The notes under the pieces are model-generated. The model was not told the DNA's origin, searched no databases, and saw nothing but the letters and a program-made list of their open reading frames with translations. The translations under genes and the position numbers were made by a program. From Clostridium moniliforme (GTDB lineage Bacteria; Bacillota; Clostridia; Clostridiales; Clostridiaceae): a stretch of DNA of 64,000 nucleotides. Where the stretch lies: contig NZ_JAGGJZ010000004.1 in the NCBI RefSeq assembly GCF_017873235.1, forward strand, positions 124,001 through 188,000, in the 5' to 3' direction. Shown here in pieces: positions 1 through 9,098 of this stretch (position 1 is the first letter of the stretch; every line of letters starts with the position of its first letter).

Positions 1-329
1 TATTAAAACAAACAAGAGATAAAGATTTAGAGTTATTTATAAATAATTCACCAAAAAAAATAGTTGTAAAAAATAAAGAAGATTTACCGTTAACAATAAT
101 AGTACCCGCATTTGCTATAAGTGAATTAAAAACGGCATTTCAAATAGGATTTATTATTTATATACCATTTTTAGTTATAGATTTAATAGTATCAAGTGTT
201 CTTATGTCTATGGGAATGTTTATGCTTCCACCGGCAATGGTATCCCTTCCATTTAAATTATTATTATTTGTAATGGTTGACGGATGGGGGTTACTGGTGA
301 AATCTTTAATACAAAGTTTTACAGGATAG
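1..329 (+). CDS. fliP: FliP, flagellar type III export gate protein (3' part)
   Basis: The window opens inside this gene; codons run in the frame starting at base 3 and end with TAG at 327-329. The visible ~108 residues are the conserved end of FliP: a membrane stretch [16 protein letters not shown], then [19 protein letters not shown] and a last helix ending in a VDGWGLLV stretch. FliP builds the core of the flagellar export gate with FliQ and FliR. fliQ follows after 10 bases, as in nearly all bacteria. The amino-terminal half lies outside the window. Confidence 0.95.
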   Translation, partial: LKQTRDKDLELFINNSPKKIVVKNKEDLPLTIIVPAFAISELKTAFQIGFIIYIPFLVIDLIVSSVLMSMGMFMLPPAMVSLPFKLLLFVMVDGWGLLVKSLIQSFTG

Positions 330-339
330 GAGAAAGGCT

Positions 340-609
340 ATGAGTGAAATGGCAATAATGACAATAGTAAAAAAAGCATTATCAACAGGTATTATGGTAG
401 CAGGTCCTGTTTTGGGAATAGCATTGATTGTAGGATTGATAATAAGTATATTTCAAGCAACAACGCAAATTCAAGAGCAAACTTTAACTTTTGTACCTAA
501 ACTTATTGCTATTATATTAGTTTTGATTATAGGTGGTCCATGGATGTTTAATAAACTTATAATGTTAACAAATGAGCTATTTAATATTATAGCTACTATA
601 AATAAGTAA
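340..609 (+). CDS. fliQ: FliQ, flagellar export gate protein
   Basis: An 89-residue protein of normal FliQ length with two hydrophobic helices (about residues 15-40 and 50-75) separated by the family signature QATTQIQEQTLTFVPK. FliQ joins FliP and FliR in the membrane-embedded export gate of the flagellar type III secretion system. AGGAGAAAGG just upstream supplies the ribosome site, and fliR starts one base after the stop, so the genes are cotranscribed and probably translationally coupled. Confidence 0.95.
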   Translation: MSEMAIMTIVKKALSTGIMVAGPVLGIALIVGLIISIFQATTQIQEQTLTFVPKLIAIILVLIIGGPWMFNKLIMLTNELFNIIATINK

Positions 610-610
610 T

Positions 611-1363
611 ATGTTTATTTATATTTTTATTAGAATAACTGCTTTTTTTATTGCTATTAATATTATATTCCCAAGTGGAACACCAAAGAGTTTTAAGATT
701 TATTTTTCAATATTTTTATCTATAATAATTGGACTTAATGTAGATTCAAATATTGATGTTAAAAATATATTTCAATTAATAAATATAGGATTTTTAGAAA
801 CAATTAATGGATTAGTTTTAGGATACATAGTTAATATATGTTTTTATAGTTTAAGGTTAGCAGGAAAACTTATAGATAATCAATTGGGGTTATCTATGGC
901 AAGTATATATGATCCAAATGTTCATAGCAATTCTACAATTATAGAAAATATAATGTATTTTTTAGGATTAGTATTGTTTTTTAGTTTAAACATACATCAT
1001 ATTTTAATAGTATCTATTCAAAAAAGTTTTGAAATAATACCAATTGGTAAATGTATATTAAAAAATAATTTAAGTTATATTTTAAAGATATTTTTAAGCT
1101 ATTTTAGTTTGGGAATTAAGCTTGCAATACCAATAATAGTTGTTCTTATAATAACAGATTTAATAACTGGAATAATATCAAGAAGTATTTCAGGATTAAA
1201 TGTAATGATAATAGGAATGCCTTTAAAGATGCTAGTTGGATTAGTATTCTTTTTAAGCATGCTACCATTTATAATAAGTGGAATGCATGAGATGTTTAAA
1301 GGGTTAATAGATGTTTTAGATGGAACATTTGGATTTAATATAACTAGTATAATTTTGTTTTAA
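611..1363 (+). CDS. fliR: FliR, flagellar export gate protein
   Basis: A 250-residue, strongly hydrophobic protein with about six membrane spans. Its position directly after fliQ, the motif KLIDNQLGLSMASIYDP and the C-terminal LPFIISGMHEMFKGL region mark it as FliR. In many clostridia FliR and FlhB form one fused protein. Here fliR ends at TAA 1361-1363 and flhB follows in the same reading frame after a 102-base spacer containing two further stops, so the fusion is either split or never formed. A GTTTTAG/CTAAAAC palindrome (1409-1422) lies in the spacer and could pause or attenuate transcription. Confidence 0.9.
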   Translation: MFIYIFIRITAFFIAINIIFPSGTPKSFKIYFSIFLSIIIGLNVDSNIDVKNIFQLINIGFLETINGLVLGYIVNICFYSLRLAGKLIDNQLGLSMASIYDPNVHSNSTIIENIMYFLGLVLFFSLNIHHILIVSIQKSFEIIPIGKCILKNNLSYILKIFLSYFSLGIKLAIPIIVVLIITDLITGIISRSISGLNVMIIGMPLKMLVGLVFFLSMLPFIISGMHEMFKGLIDVLDGTFGFNITSIILF

Positions 1364-1465
1364 AAAAGCCTGTGTTTTAGGTTAAAGCCTTATTGAGATT
1401 AGATTATAGTTTTAGCTAAAACAAACATTAGTTTAAAAGTTAGTATAAAATTTAAAAATAAAGAT

Positions 1466-2542
1466 TTGGAGGTGAATAATATATCTGAAAAAACCGAAAA
1501 AGCCACCCCTAAAAAAAAGAAGGATGAGCGGAAAAAAGGTAATGTTGCAAAAAGTAAGGAAGCTATAAATGCATTAACACTAATAGGTTCTGTAATGTCT
1601 ATATTTTATATGTCTAATTTTGCAATAGGGGAATTAAAAACATTAATAGCATCATTTTTAAGACTTGATTTTAATACAGATTTTAATAAAGAAATAGTCA
1701 AAACATTACTTAATAATGGTATAGTTATTTTTCTTAAAATATTTTTACCAATTGGACTTATTATATTGTGTATCGGAGTTATAGCAAATGTAATGCAAAC
1801 AGGATTATTATTCACAAAAGAAGCAATAAAACCTAAATTTTCAAAAATAAATCCAATTAACGGATTTAAAAATATGTTCTCGCAAAAAGCTTTTGTTAGC
1901 TTATTAAAAAATACACTTTTATTAATAATACTAAGTTATATAGGATATTCTTTTGTTAAAAATAATTATGGAGAAATATTAAGAACAGGAGATATTTATT
2001 TTCCAAACCTTATATATGTAATATTTCTAATAGTAAAAAAATTATTTTACATAGCTATATTAATAGCAGTTGTAATTGGAGTTTTAGATTTTGCATACCA
2101 ATTTTATGATCATAATAAAAAGATGAAAATGAGTAAGCAAGAAATAAAAGATGAATTTAAACAAGCAGAAGGTGACCCACAAGTAAAGGGTCAAATAAAA
2201 CAAAAGCAAAGGGAAATGGCAAATGCAAGAATGATACAAAGCACAAAAGATGCAACAGTTGTAGTAACAAATCCAACTCATTTATCTATTGCACTTAGAT
2301 ATGATAGGGAGATTGATTCTGCACCAGTAGTACTTGCAAAGGGTGCTGATGTTCTTGCTATGAATATAAGAAAAATAGCTAAAGAAAATGATATACCAAT
2401 AATAGAAAATAAACCTCTTGCTAGATTTATATATAAAGAAGTAGAGGTTAATGAAGAAGTACCAGAAGAAATGTACTCAGCAGTTGCTGAAGTTTTAGTA
2501 GCTGTATACAAGATAAAGAATAGATACAAGAAAAATAGGTAG
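1466..2542 (+). CDS. flhB: FlhB, export-gate substrate-specificity switch
   Basis: FlhB closes the flagellar export gate and switches its specificity from rod/hook to filament proteins by cleaving itself inside NPTH; that motif is present at residues 269-272 of the longest reading. Four membrane spans precede a charged cytoplasmic domain. The start is odd. The natural FlhB beginning (SEKTEKATPKK) is preceded by ATA at 1481, eight bases after a perfect GGAGG (1468-1472), exactly where ATG would be expected. The nearest accepted starts in frame, GTG 1472 and TTG 1466, lie inside or before that ribosome site. The coordinates use TTG 1466; ATA initiation or reduced translation is possible. Confidence 0.88.
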   Translation: MEVNNISEKTEKATPKKKKDERKKGNVAKSKEAINALTLIGSVMSIFYMSNFAIGELKTLIASFLRLDFNTDFNKEIVKTLLNNGIVIFLKIFLPIGLIILCIGVIANVMQTGLLFTKEAIKPKFSKINPINGFKNMFSQKAFVSLLKNTLLLIILSYIGYSFVKNNYGEILRTGDIYFPNLIYVIFLIVKKLFYIAILIAVVIGVLDFAYQFYDHNKKMKMSKQEIKDEFKQAEGDPQVKGQIKQKQREMANARMIQSTKDATVVVTNPTHLSIALRYDREIDSAPVVLAKGADVLAMNIRKIAKENDIPIIENKPLARFIYKEVEVNEEVPEEMYSAVAEVLVAVYKIKNRYKKNR

Positions 2543-2556
2543 AGGAACTAAAAAAT

Positions 2557-4611
2557 ATGGTAAATATGAGTAAAAAAAATAGATTTGAAATAGCTGTTGG
2601 ATTTGGAGTTATTGGAATAATTTTAATGATTATAATACCACTACCTCCATTTATATTAGACATGTTATTAGTATTAAATATTAGTTTATCAGTGTTGATT
2701 TTATTAATGACACTTTTTTCAACTAATATACTTCAACTATCAATATTTCCAACTATATTATTAATAACAACTCTTTTTAGGCTAGGATTAAATATTTCCT
2801 CAACGAGGCTTATTTTAGGAGAAGGTTATGCAGGAAATGTAATTGAATCTTTTGGTAGTTTTGTTGTTAGAGGAAATTATGTTGTTGGAATAATTATTTT
2901 CTTAATTATTATAATAATTCAATTTGTAGTTATAACTAATGGTTCAGGTAGAGTTTCAGAAGTATCAGCAAGATTTACATTAGATGCTATGCCAGGGAAA
3001 CAAATGAGTATTGATGCAGATTTAAATGCAGGTATGATTGATGAAGCTACTGCAAAAAGAAGAAGAAGAGAACTTCAACAAGAGGCAGATTTTTATGGTT
3101 CTATGGATGGTGCATCTAAGTTTGTTAAAGGTGATGCCATTGCAGGGATAATTATTACAATAATTAATATTATTGGAGGAATAATTATTGGCGTTGTAAT
3201 GCTTAATATGGATTTTGTACAAGCAACTCAAACCTATGTAAGACTAACTATAGGGGATGGTCTTGTTAGTCAAATACCAGCATTATTAATATCTACATCA
3301 GCAGGTATACTTGTTACTAGAGCTGATAGTGATGAAAGTTTTGCAAGTTTAGCTGGTCAGCAGCTTACATCTATACCAAAAGCAATGATGATGACTGGAA
3401 TAGTTTTATTTATTTTAGGACTTATGCCGGGGCTGCCAACATTAACGTTTTTTACTTTAGGTGTTGGACTTCTTTTAATTGGATTTGTTTTAAGAAATAA
3501 TGAAAATAAAGCTAAGGAAGAAGAAAATAAATTAGAAGAAGGAACTGAAGAGCAGGTTGCAGCAAATGATGTTGAGGATGTTACTGAACTTATTAATGTA
3601 GAAGTTTTAGAAGTTGAAATAGGATATGGTCTTATTCCTCTTGCAGATGAAAGTAATGGAGGAGATTTACTGCAAAGAATATCCTCAATAAGAAGACAAT
3701 GTGCAATTGATATGGGAATAATATTACAACCTATTAGGATAAGGGACAATCTTCAATTAGAACCAAATGAGTATTGTATAAAAATAAGAGGTAATAAAGT
3801 AGCAACTTATGCATTAATGCCAACAATGATTTTATGTATGGATCCTATGGGGTTAGGATTAGATATAGAAGGAATAAAAGCTGTGGAACCAAGTTTTGGA
3901 TTAGAGGCTAAATGGATAAGTAGTGATAAGGTTGAAGAAGCAGAACTTAGAGGATATACAATAGTAGATCCATCAACTATATTAGTTACGCATTTATTAG
4001 AAATTATAAAAGATAAAGCTTATGAACTTATAGGAAGAGAAGAAGTAAAAGCTATAATGGATGCAACTAAAGAAAAGTATAGTGTAGTTGTAGATGAATT
4101 AATACCAGATTTAATGACATTAGGAGAAGTACAAAAGGTATTTCAAAATTTACTTAGAGAAAAAGTTTCAATTAAAGATAGAGTAACTATTTTAGAAACT
4201 TTAGCAGATAATGCAGTAAACACTAAAGATATTGAACTTTTAACAGAGTATGTAAGAATGGCATTAAATAAAAGTATTTGTAATGGACTTGTAGATGAAA
4301 ATAATTATATAACAGTAGCTACATTATCTAGTGATGTTGAAAACTTAATATCAAACAATCTTCAAAAGTCTATGAATGGAACTTATCCAGCAGTAGACCC
4401 TGAAAGCACAAATAAAATATTTACAAGTATTAAAGAAATTATAGAAAGTGTAGATTTTTATAATAATATACCAGTAATTTTAGTATCTCCTAAAATAAGA
4501 GCTCCCTTTAGAAAACTTGTGGAAATGGTATTTCCTAATGTATCAATATTATCACTTAATGAAATTCCAAATGATATTCAAATAAGGGCAAGTGCAGTAG
4601 TAAATATTTAA
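2557..4611 (+). CDS. flhA: FlhA, flagellar export gate protein
   Basis: A 684-residue protein of normal FlhA length. Residues ~15-310 hold about eight membrane helices with the FHIPEP-family core: ATLFRLGLN-type region (TTLFRLGLNISSTRLIL), RVSEVSARFTLDAMPGKQMSIDADLNAG, and KFVKGDAIAGI. A charged linker (about 310-345) leads to the cytoplasmic domain that docks export substrates and chaperones. It forms the ring of the export gate and uses the proton-motive force. It starts 14 bases after flhB. In related clostridia flhF and flhG usually follow; here a sigma factor gene does. Confidence 0.95.
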   Translation: MVNMSKKNRFEIAVGFGVIGIILMIIIPLPPFILDMLLVLNISLSVLILLMTLFSTNILQLSIFPTILLITTLFRLGLNISSTRLILGEGYAGNVIESFGSFVVRGNYVVGIIIFLIIIIIQFVVITNGSGRVSEVSARFTLDAMPGKQMSIDADLNAGMIDEATAKRRRRELQQEADFYGSMDGASKFVKGDAIAGIIITIINIIGGIIIGVVMLNMDFVQATQTYVRLTIGDGLVSQIPALLISTSAGILVTRADSDESFASLAGQQLTSIPKAMMMTGIVLFILGLMPGLPTLTFFTLGVGLLLIGFVLRNNENKAKEEENKLEEGTEEQVAANDVEDVTELINVEVLEVEIGYGLIPLADESNGGDLLQRISSIRRQCAIDMGIILQPIRIRDNLQLEPNEYCIKIRGNKVATYALMPTMILCMDPMGLGLDIEGIKAVEPSFGLEAKWISSDKVEEAELRGYTIVDPSTILVTHLLEIIKDKAYELIGREEVKAIMDATKEKYSVVVDELIPDLMTLGEVQKVFQNLLREKVSIKDRVTILETLADNAVNTKDIELLTEYVRMALNKSICNGLVDENNYITVATLSSDVENLISNNLQKSMNGTYPAVDPESTNKIFTSIKEIIESVDFYNNIPVILVSPKIRAPFRKLVEMVFPNVSILSLNEIPNDIQIRASAVVNI

Positions 4612-4628
4612 CTAGGAGGTAACTTAAA

Positions 4629-5336
4629 ATGGATAAGGAAAAATACATATTAGAAAATATTAACCTTGTTAGATATATTGCAGCTAAATATAAAAATAAT
4701 AGTATTGGAATAGAGTATGAAGATTTGGTAAGTTATGGAACTATTGGTCTTTTGGAGGCATTTAATACTTTTGATGATACTAAGGGCTGTAAATTTTCAA
4801 GTTATGCTAGTTTAAAAATAAGAGCTTCAATAATAGATGAAATAAGAAGACAATCACCTATATCAAGAAATGATGTTACTAAAATAAATAATTATAATGA
4901 TGCAGTTTTTAATTTGCAAAATAAATTATTTAGAGAGCCAACTGATATTGAAGTTTCTAAGTATTTAAATATAAATTTAGATGAAATAAAGAAAATTGAA
5001 AATAGTATTTATAAAATGAGTATTACCTCTTTAGACAGTATTATTTTTGAAGGAGATACTAATATTAATTTAATTGATACTATAAAAGATGATGAAAAGA
5101 AAACTCCATCAAGCATTATTGAAGATGAAGAAAAAATAGAAATTTTAGCAAAGGCTATAGATAGTTTAAAGGAACGATATAAATTAATTTTATCTTTATA
5201 CTATTATGAAGAACTTACCTTAAAAGAAATAGGAAGAATATTAGAAATATCAGAATCTAGAGTATCTCAATTACATAGTAAGGCAATTGTTAATTTAAGA
5301 AATATAATAAAGAAAATGAATTATAACATAAATTAG
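4629..5336 (+). CDS. fliA: RNA polymerase sigma-28 (FliA/SigD family)
   Basis: A 235-residue alternative sigma factor. Region 2 is seen at about residues 10-75 (EDLVSYGTIGLLEAFNTFD, then FSSYASLKIRASIIDEIRR), region 3 at ~80-130, and the region 4 helix-turn-helix at ~185-230 (LTLKEIGRILEISESRVSQ). This FliA/SigD/WhiG arrangement together with the flagellar setting points to the sigma factor for late flagellar, chemotaxis and autolysin genes. A GGAGG lies just before the ATG, and flgF-like coding follows after 10 bases. Confidence 0.93.
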   Translation: MDKEKYILENINLVRYIAAKYKNNSIGIEYEDLVSYGTIGLLEAFNTFDDTKGCKFSSYASLKIRASIIDEIRRQSPISRNDVTKINNYNDAVFNLQNKLFREPTDIEVSKYLNINLDEIKKIENSIYKMSITSLDSIIFEGDTNINLIDTIKDDEKKTPSSIIEDEEKIEILAKAIDSLKERYKLILSLYYYEELTLKEIGRILEISESRVSQLHSKAIVNLRNIIKKMNYNIN

Positions 5337-5346
5337 GAGGACTAAT

Positions 5347-6120
5347 ATGCTAAGAGGAATGTATTCATCAATATCTGCTATGCTTAACTTGCAAGCAAAG
5401 CAAGAAGTATTAAGTAATAATATAGCAAATATAAAAACAACAGGGTATAAAAGTGAGCGTGTTATATCAAAAGCTTTTGATGATATGGTATTAAGCAATA
5501 AAGATAGATATGTAAATGGAAAAGGTAGAAGACAAAATTTAGGAACTTTAAATCCTGGAGTTAGAGTTGATAATATAAATACTGATTACTCTCAAGGATT
5601 AATTGTTGAAACAAATAATGATACAGATTTTTCAATAGAGGGAAAAGGTTTTTTTACTATAAGAGATGAAAAGGGAAATACAAAATATTCTAGAGATGGT
5701 GGCTTTAGAATAGATAGGGATGGATATTTAGTTAATAGTTCAGGATATCAAGTTATTGGAATAAATCAAAATAATAATAATGTAGAACCAATAAGGGTTG
5801 GAAACGCTAAAATAACAATGGATAAAAATAATAATATTTTATTAGATTCAAAGATAAGTTATAAGTTTAATATAGTAGATTTTAAAGATTATAAAACTTT
5901 AAGAAAAGCTGGACAAAACTTAATAGAAGGTGAAAATCCAATTAAAGGCACTAATTATAAAATACAAAATTGTCATAAAGAAAGATCAAATGTTGATATT
6001 ATTGATGCTACAACATCATTAATGAGCAATTTAAGAGCTTTTGAAGCAAATCAAAAAGTAGTTCAAATAATGGATTCTACCTTAAGTAAAATAGCTAATG
6101 AAATAGGAAATGTTAGGTAG
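5347..6120 (+). CDS. Flagellar rod protein, FlgF/FlgG family (first of two)
   Basis: This 257-residue protein has the flagellar axial-protein frame: an amino-terminal heptad region with LSNNIANIKTTGYKSE, a central domain containing FSIEGKGFFTI and YSRDGGFRIDRDGYLV, and a carboxy-terminal helix ending in FEANQKVVQIMDSTLSKIA. It should polymerise into the rod outside the membrane after type III export, so no signal peptide is expected. It is a divergent paralogue of the next gene. The two correspond to the FlhO/FlhP pair of Bacillus; which one is proximal rod (FlgF) and which is distal (FlgG) cannot be settled by reading alone. Confidence 0.88.
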   Translation: MLRGMYSSISAMLNLQAKQEVLSNNIANIKTTGYKSERVISKAFDDMVLSNKDRYVNGKGRRQNLGTLNPGVRVDNINTDYSQGLIVETNNDTDFSIEGKGFFTIRDEKGNTKYSRDGGFRIDRDGYLVNSSGYQVIGINQNNNNVEPIRVGNAKITMDKNNNILLDSKISYKFNIVDFKDYKTLRKAGQNLIEGENPIKGTNYKIQNCHKERSNVDIIDATTSLMSNLRAFEANQKVVQIMDSTLSKIANEIGNVR

Positions 6121-6130
6121 GTGAATTTAT

Positions 6131-6892
6131 ATGTTTGATATAATTAATATTGCTAGAAATGGTATGGGAGCTACTCAAGATAATATAGATATAATATCCA
6201 ATAATATTGTAAATGTTAATACTGTAGGTTATAAAAGGTTAGATACTAAATTTGAAGATTTAATTAGAAAAAGTATGAAAGGAGATTCCTTTCCTATAAA
6301 TGATAAAAAGACAAACATAGGAACAGGCTCTAGGGCAACTGAAGGAGTTAGATGTTTTAATCAAGGTAGTTTAATTAAAACTGATAAAAATAGCAATTTA
6401 GCTATAGACGGAAAAGGTTTATTTAGGGTAATTAAAAATGATAATACATATGCTTATACTAGAAATGGACAATTTAATGTAGATTCTAGTGGGAAATTAG
6501 TAGATAGCAATGGAAACATATTAGATATGCAGTTTATCGGAAATAATAATTATTCTAATATAGGGCTTAAAGATAATAATTTTATTATTAATGAATTAGG
6601 AGAAGTATTTGTTAATGATAAAAAGGTTGCAAATATTAATACATATAAATCTGATGGAAATATGGATTTTTTATCAATTGGTGATAATTTATATTATCCT
6701 AAAAAAGGAACAAAAATAAGCATAGAGAAAAATCGTAATATTATGCAGGGATATACTGAAATGTCAAATGTTAATTTAGTAGAGGAAATGACTGATTTAA
6801 TGACAACTCAAAGAGCATTTCAATTAACTAGTAAAAGTTTTAAGGTAGCAGATGACATGTGGTCTATGATAAATAACTTACAATCAAGATAA
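6131..6892 (+). CDS. flgG: Flagellar distal rod protein FlgG
   Basis: A 253-residue axial protein with the FlgG pattern: IISNNIVNVNTVGYKR near the amino end, LAIDGKGLFRV and YAYTRNGQFNVDSSGKLV in the centre, and the closing VNLVEEMTDLMTTQRAFQL helix that is typical of FlgG. Exported by the FlhA/FlhB machinery encoded upstream. It begins 10 bases after the preceding rod gene with its own GTAGGTG ribosome site; the tandem pair is ancient gene duplication, not a recent repeat. Confidence 0.9.
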   Translation: MFDIINIARNGMGATQDNIDIISNNIVNVNTVGYKRLDTKFEDLIRKSMKGDSFPINDKKTNIGTGSRATEGVRCFNQGSLIKTDKNSNLAIDGKGLFRVIKNDNTYAYTRNGQFNVDSSGKLVDSNGNILDMQFIGNNNYSNIGLKDNNFIINELGEVFVNDKKVANINTYKSDGNMDFLSIGDNLYYPKKGTKISIEKNRNIMQGYTEMSNVNLVEEMTDLMTTQRAFQLTSKSFKVADDMWSMINNLQSR

Positions 6893-6907
6893 GAAAGAGG
6901 ATAAAAT

Positions 6908-7792
6908 ATGAATGATGTACGATTATATGATTTTAAGAAAAGTGAAAAGTTTTCTATAGAAAATATAAGACATCTAGTAATGATGAGCGAAGAATTTTGC
7001 AAAACTTCAAACTTACAAATAAGCTATGAAACAAAAAAAGAAGGATTTAAGTTTCAGTTAGAAACAAGTAATCAAGTTAGTTATGATGATTTTTTAGAAA
7101 TGACAAAAAAGGATGATATTATAATTGAATATAATATTGATTCTAATGTTCAAAATTTAACTTTATTTATAGATAAAAGTGTTGTACTTAGTTTAGTAGA
7201 TTTGCTTCTAGGTGGAAGTGGTATAGTTAATAATACTGATAGAGAACCTACAAGTATAGATTTAGAACTTATAAGATATTTATTACAAGGTTTATTACAA
7301 AGAATATATTTACCATATGAATATAATAATGTAGAAATAACAAATATATATACAACTCCAGCTCAATATCAAAGACTTACAGGTAAAGATATTGTATTTG
7401 AATCAATAATTGGAGCGATAGTTAATAATAAAAATATTGGTAAAATGAAATTTTGTACACCTTATAAAAGTATGGAATCTGTTATAAATACTTTAGTAAA
7501 TATAAATGTTACTTCAGAAGAAGAAGAAAATTTAAATGATATTTTTTCTAATGAAATTTTTGAATATGTAAAAAATGTTAATATGGATATACAGGCTAAA
7601 CTTGGAACTATAAATATAAATATAAGTGATTTATTAAAGCTTCAAGAAGGGGATGTGGTTCTTTTAAATCAACAAATTAATGATGATATTATAGTCAGTA
7701 TAGGTGGAGCAGATACATATAAAGCAAAGTCTGGAATAGTGGGATCTAAAAAAGGTGTTCAAATAACTGATATTATTAGTAGGGAGAGATAA
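6908..7792 (+). CDS. fliM: FliM, flagellar motor switch protein without N-terminal CheY peptide
   Basis: FliM forms the C-ring that sets rotation direction. This copy has the central CheC-like domain (from VRLYDFKKSEKFS through LVDLLLGGSG and the GAIVNNKNIGKMKF strand) and the carboxy-terminal SpoA domain (LGTININISDLLKLQEGDVVLL). It is 294 residues and begins directly at the VRLYDFK segment. The usual ~35-residue leader carrying LSQxEIDALL, the phospho-CheY docking site, is absent, and no upstream start could restore it because the rod gene ends 15 bases earlier. Another FliM or FliY elsewhere may carry that function. Confidence 0.88.
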   Translation: MNDVRLYDFKKSEKFSIENIRHLVMMSEEFCKTSNLQISYETKKEGFKFQLETSNQVSYDDFLEMTKKDDIIIEYNIDSNVQNLTLFIDKSVVLSLVDLLLGGSGIVNNTDREPTSIDLELIRYLLQGLLQRIYLPYEYNNVEITNIYTTPAQYQRLTGKDIVFESIIGAIVNNKNIGKMKFCTPYKSMESVINTLVNINVTSEEEENLNDIFSNEIFEYVKNVNMDIQAKLGTININISDLLKLQEGDVVLLNQQINDDIIVSIGGADTYKAKSGIVGSKKGVQITDIISRER

Positions 7793-7795
7793 AAT

Positions 7796-8059
7796 ATGAT
7801 AGATAATATAGCTAGAATATTAGATATACCGATAGAAATAACTGCAGTATTAGGAAGAACAAAAATGTCATTAAATGAGGTTTTGTCCCTTGGAAAAGGA
7901 TCTATAATTGAATTAGATACTTTAGAAGATGCAGAGGTAGAAATACTTGCAAATGGTAAAAAAATAGCATATGGAAAAGTTGTAGTTTCTAAACAAAACT
8001 TTGGAATTAGAATAACTAAAGTTTTAGATTCAGAAAACTTAGTTAAAACATTAAAATAA
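7796..8059 (+). CDS. fliN: FliN-type flagellar motor switch protein
   Basis: An 87-residue single SpoA domain: IPIEITAVLGRTKMSLNEVLSLGKGSIIELD followed by EVEILANGKKIAYGKVVV and GIRIT, the FliN consensus. It forms the lower C-ring with FliM and lacks the CheC-like extension of FliY. It starts three bases after fliM stops, with AGGGAGAG inside the end of fliM as ribosome site. It is the last gene of the flagellar run; a terminator follows. Confidence 0.92.
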   Translation: MIDNIARILDIPIEITAVLGRTKMSLNEVLSLGKGSIIELDTLEDAEVEILANGKKIAYGKVVVSKQNFGIRITKVLDSENLVKTLK

Positions 8060-8115
8060 ATCATAAATAATTTTTAAGAGCTATACATAATTAGTAATTT
8101 ATTGAATAATTAAGG

Positions 8116-8149
8116 AAGATATGTCTATAATTTAGATATATCTTTTTTT
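8116..8149 (+). terminator. Rho-independent terminator after fliN
   Basis: An 11-bp stem (8117-8127 with 8133-8143, one G-T pair) and a 5-base loop run straight into seven T residues. It closes the flagellar operon. Confidence 0.85.
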
Positions 8150-8183
8150 ATACATATTATTAAAAATGATAAGGGGTTTTATT

Positions 8184-9011
8184 ATGAGGACAAGCTTAAA
8201 ATTTGAAAATAAGTTAACAATGATTGCACAAATGACAAATGATTCAAGGTTTCAAGTTTTAGAATATGATGAATTAAAAGGAGCGACTGAAGTAGACACA
8301 GCTTTTGATTTAAATACAATTAATAAATCTGGAATTAAGCTTAAGCAAATAAGAATATTATTAGATGATAGTAAAGTTAAAATAGAAAGTGGAGCCTTAA
8401 GTTATATGAAAGGTGATATTGACATAATTAATAAAACGGGAGGAGTTCTTGGATTATCTAAAAAATTTATTTCAAGTAAATTAACAGGTGAAGAAATGTT
8501 TAAACCTATTTATTCAGGTAAAGGAGAAATATTTTTAGAACCTTCATTTAAACATTATGCCCTTATCGAGCTTGAAGATGATTGGATAGTTGTTGATGAT
8601 GGTCTTTTTTTAGCTTGTGAGGAAGGAGTTGAACTTTCTCCAATTAGTCAAAAAAATATTTCATCAATGCTTTTTGGAAAGGAAGGATTATTCCAAACTA
8701 AAATATATGGATCTGGAATAGTTGCATTAGAACTTCCTGTTCCAGAAGATGAGATTTTTAGATGTAAGTTAAATAATGATACATTAAAAGTTGATGGAAG
8801 TTTTGCAATACTTAGAAGTGGAGATATTGAATTTTCAGTTGAAAAGTCAGCTACAACAATAATTGGAAGCACAACAAGTGGAGAAGGACTTCTTAATGTT
8901 TATAGAGGAACTGGTGATGTATGGCTTGTTCCAACTAAAGTGATATATGATAAAATGAGAGAACTTAATGTGAAGGAAAATTTTAAAGATGAAGATTTTA
9001 ATGAAAAGTAA
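8184..9011 (+). CDS. AIM24 family protein
   Basis: A 275-residue soluble protein of the AIM24 / TIGR00266 family, built from repeated beta-hairpin segments; recognisable parts are GALSYMKGDIDI, YSGKGEIFLEPS, IYGSGIVALELPVP and LLNVYRGTGDVWLVP. The biochemical role of bacterial AIM24 proteins is not established. The ATG at 8184 is preferred over an in-frame ATG at 8166 because AAGGGG lies seven bases before it. It stands alone after the flagellar terminator. Confidence 0.85.
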   Translation: MRTSLKFENKLTMIAQMTNDSRFQVLEYDELKGATEVDTAFDLNTINKSGIKLKQIRILLDDSKVKIESGALSYMKGDIDIINKTGGVLGLSKKFISSKLTGEEMFKPIYSGKGEIFLEPSFKHYALIELEDDWIVVDDGLFLACEEGVELSPISQKNISSMLFGKEGLFQTKIYGSGIVALELPVPEDEIFRCKLNNDTLKVDGSFAILRSGDIEFSVEKSATTIIGSTTSGEGLLNVYRGTGDVWLVPTKVIYDKMRELNVKENFKDEDFNEK

Positions 9012-9098
9012 TGAATGTTACAGTTGTATGATAAACAAATGAATTAATAAAGTAAAAATGATATAATGTTAATAGAATATATCATGGAGGATTTTATT

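Noticed and set aside
5347..6892. Two adjacent rod genes considered as a recent duplication
   Set aside because: The proteins are clearly diverged; tandem FlgF/FlgG paralogues are normal in this group.
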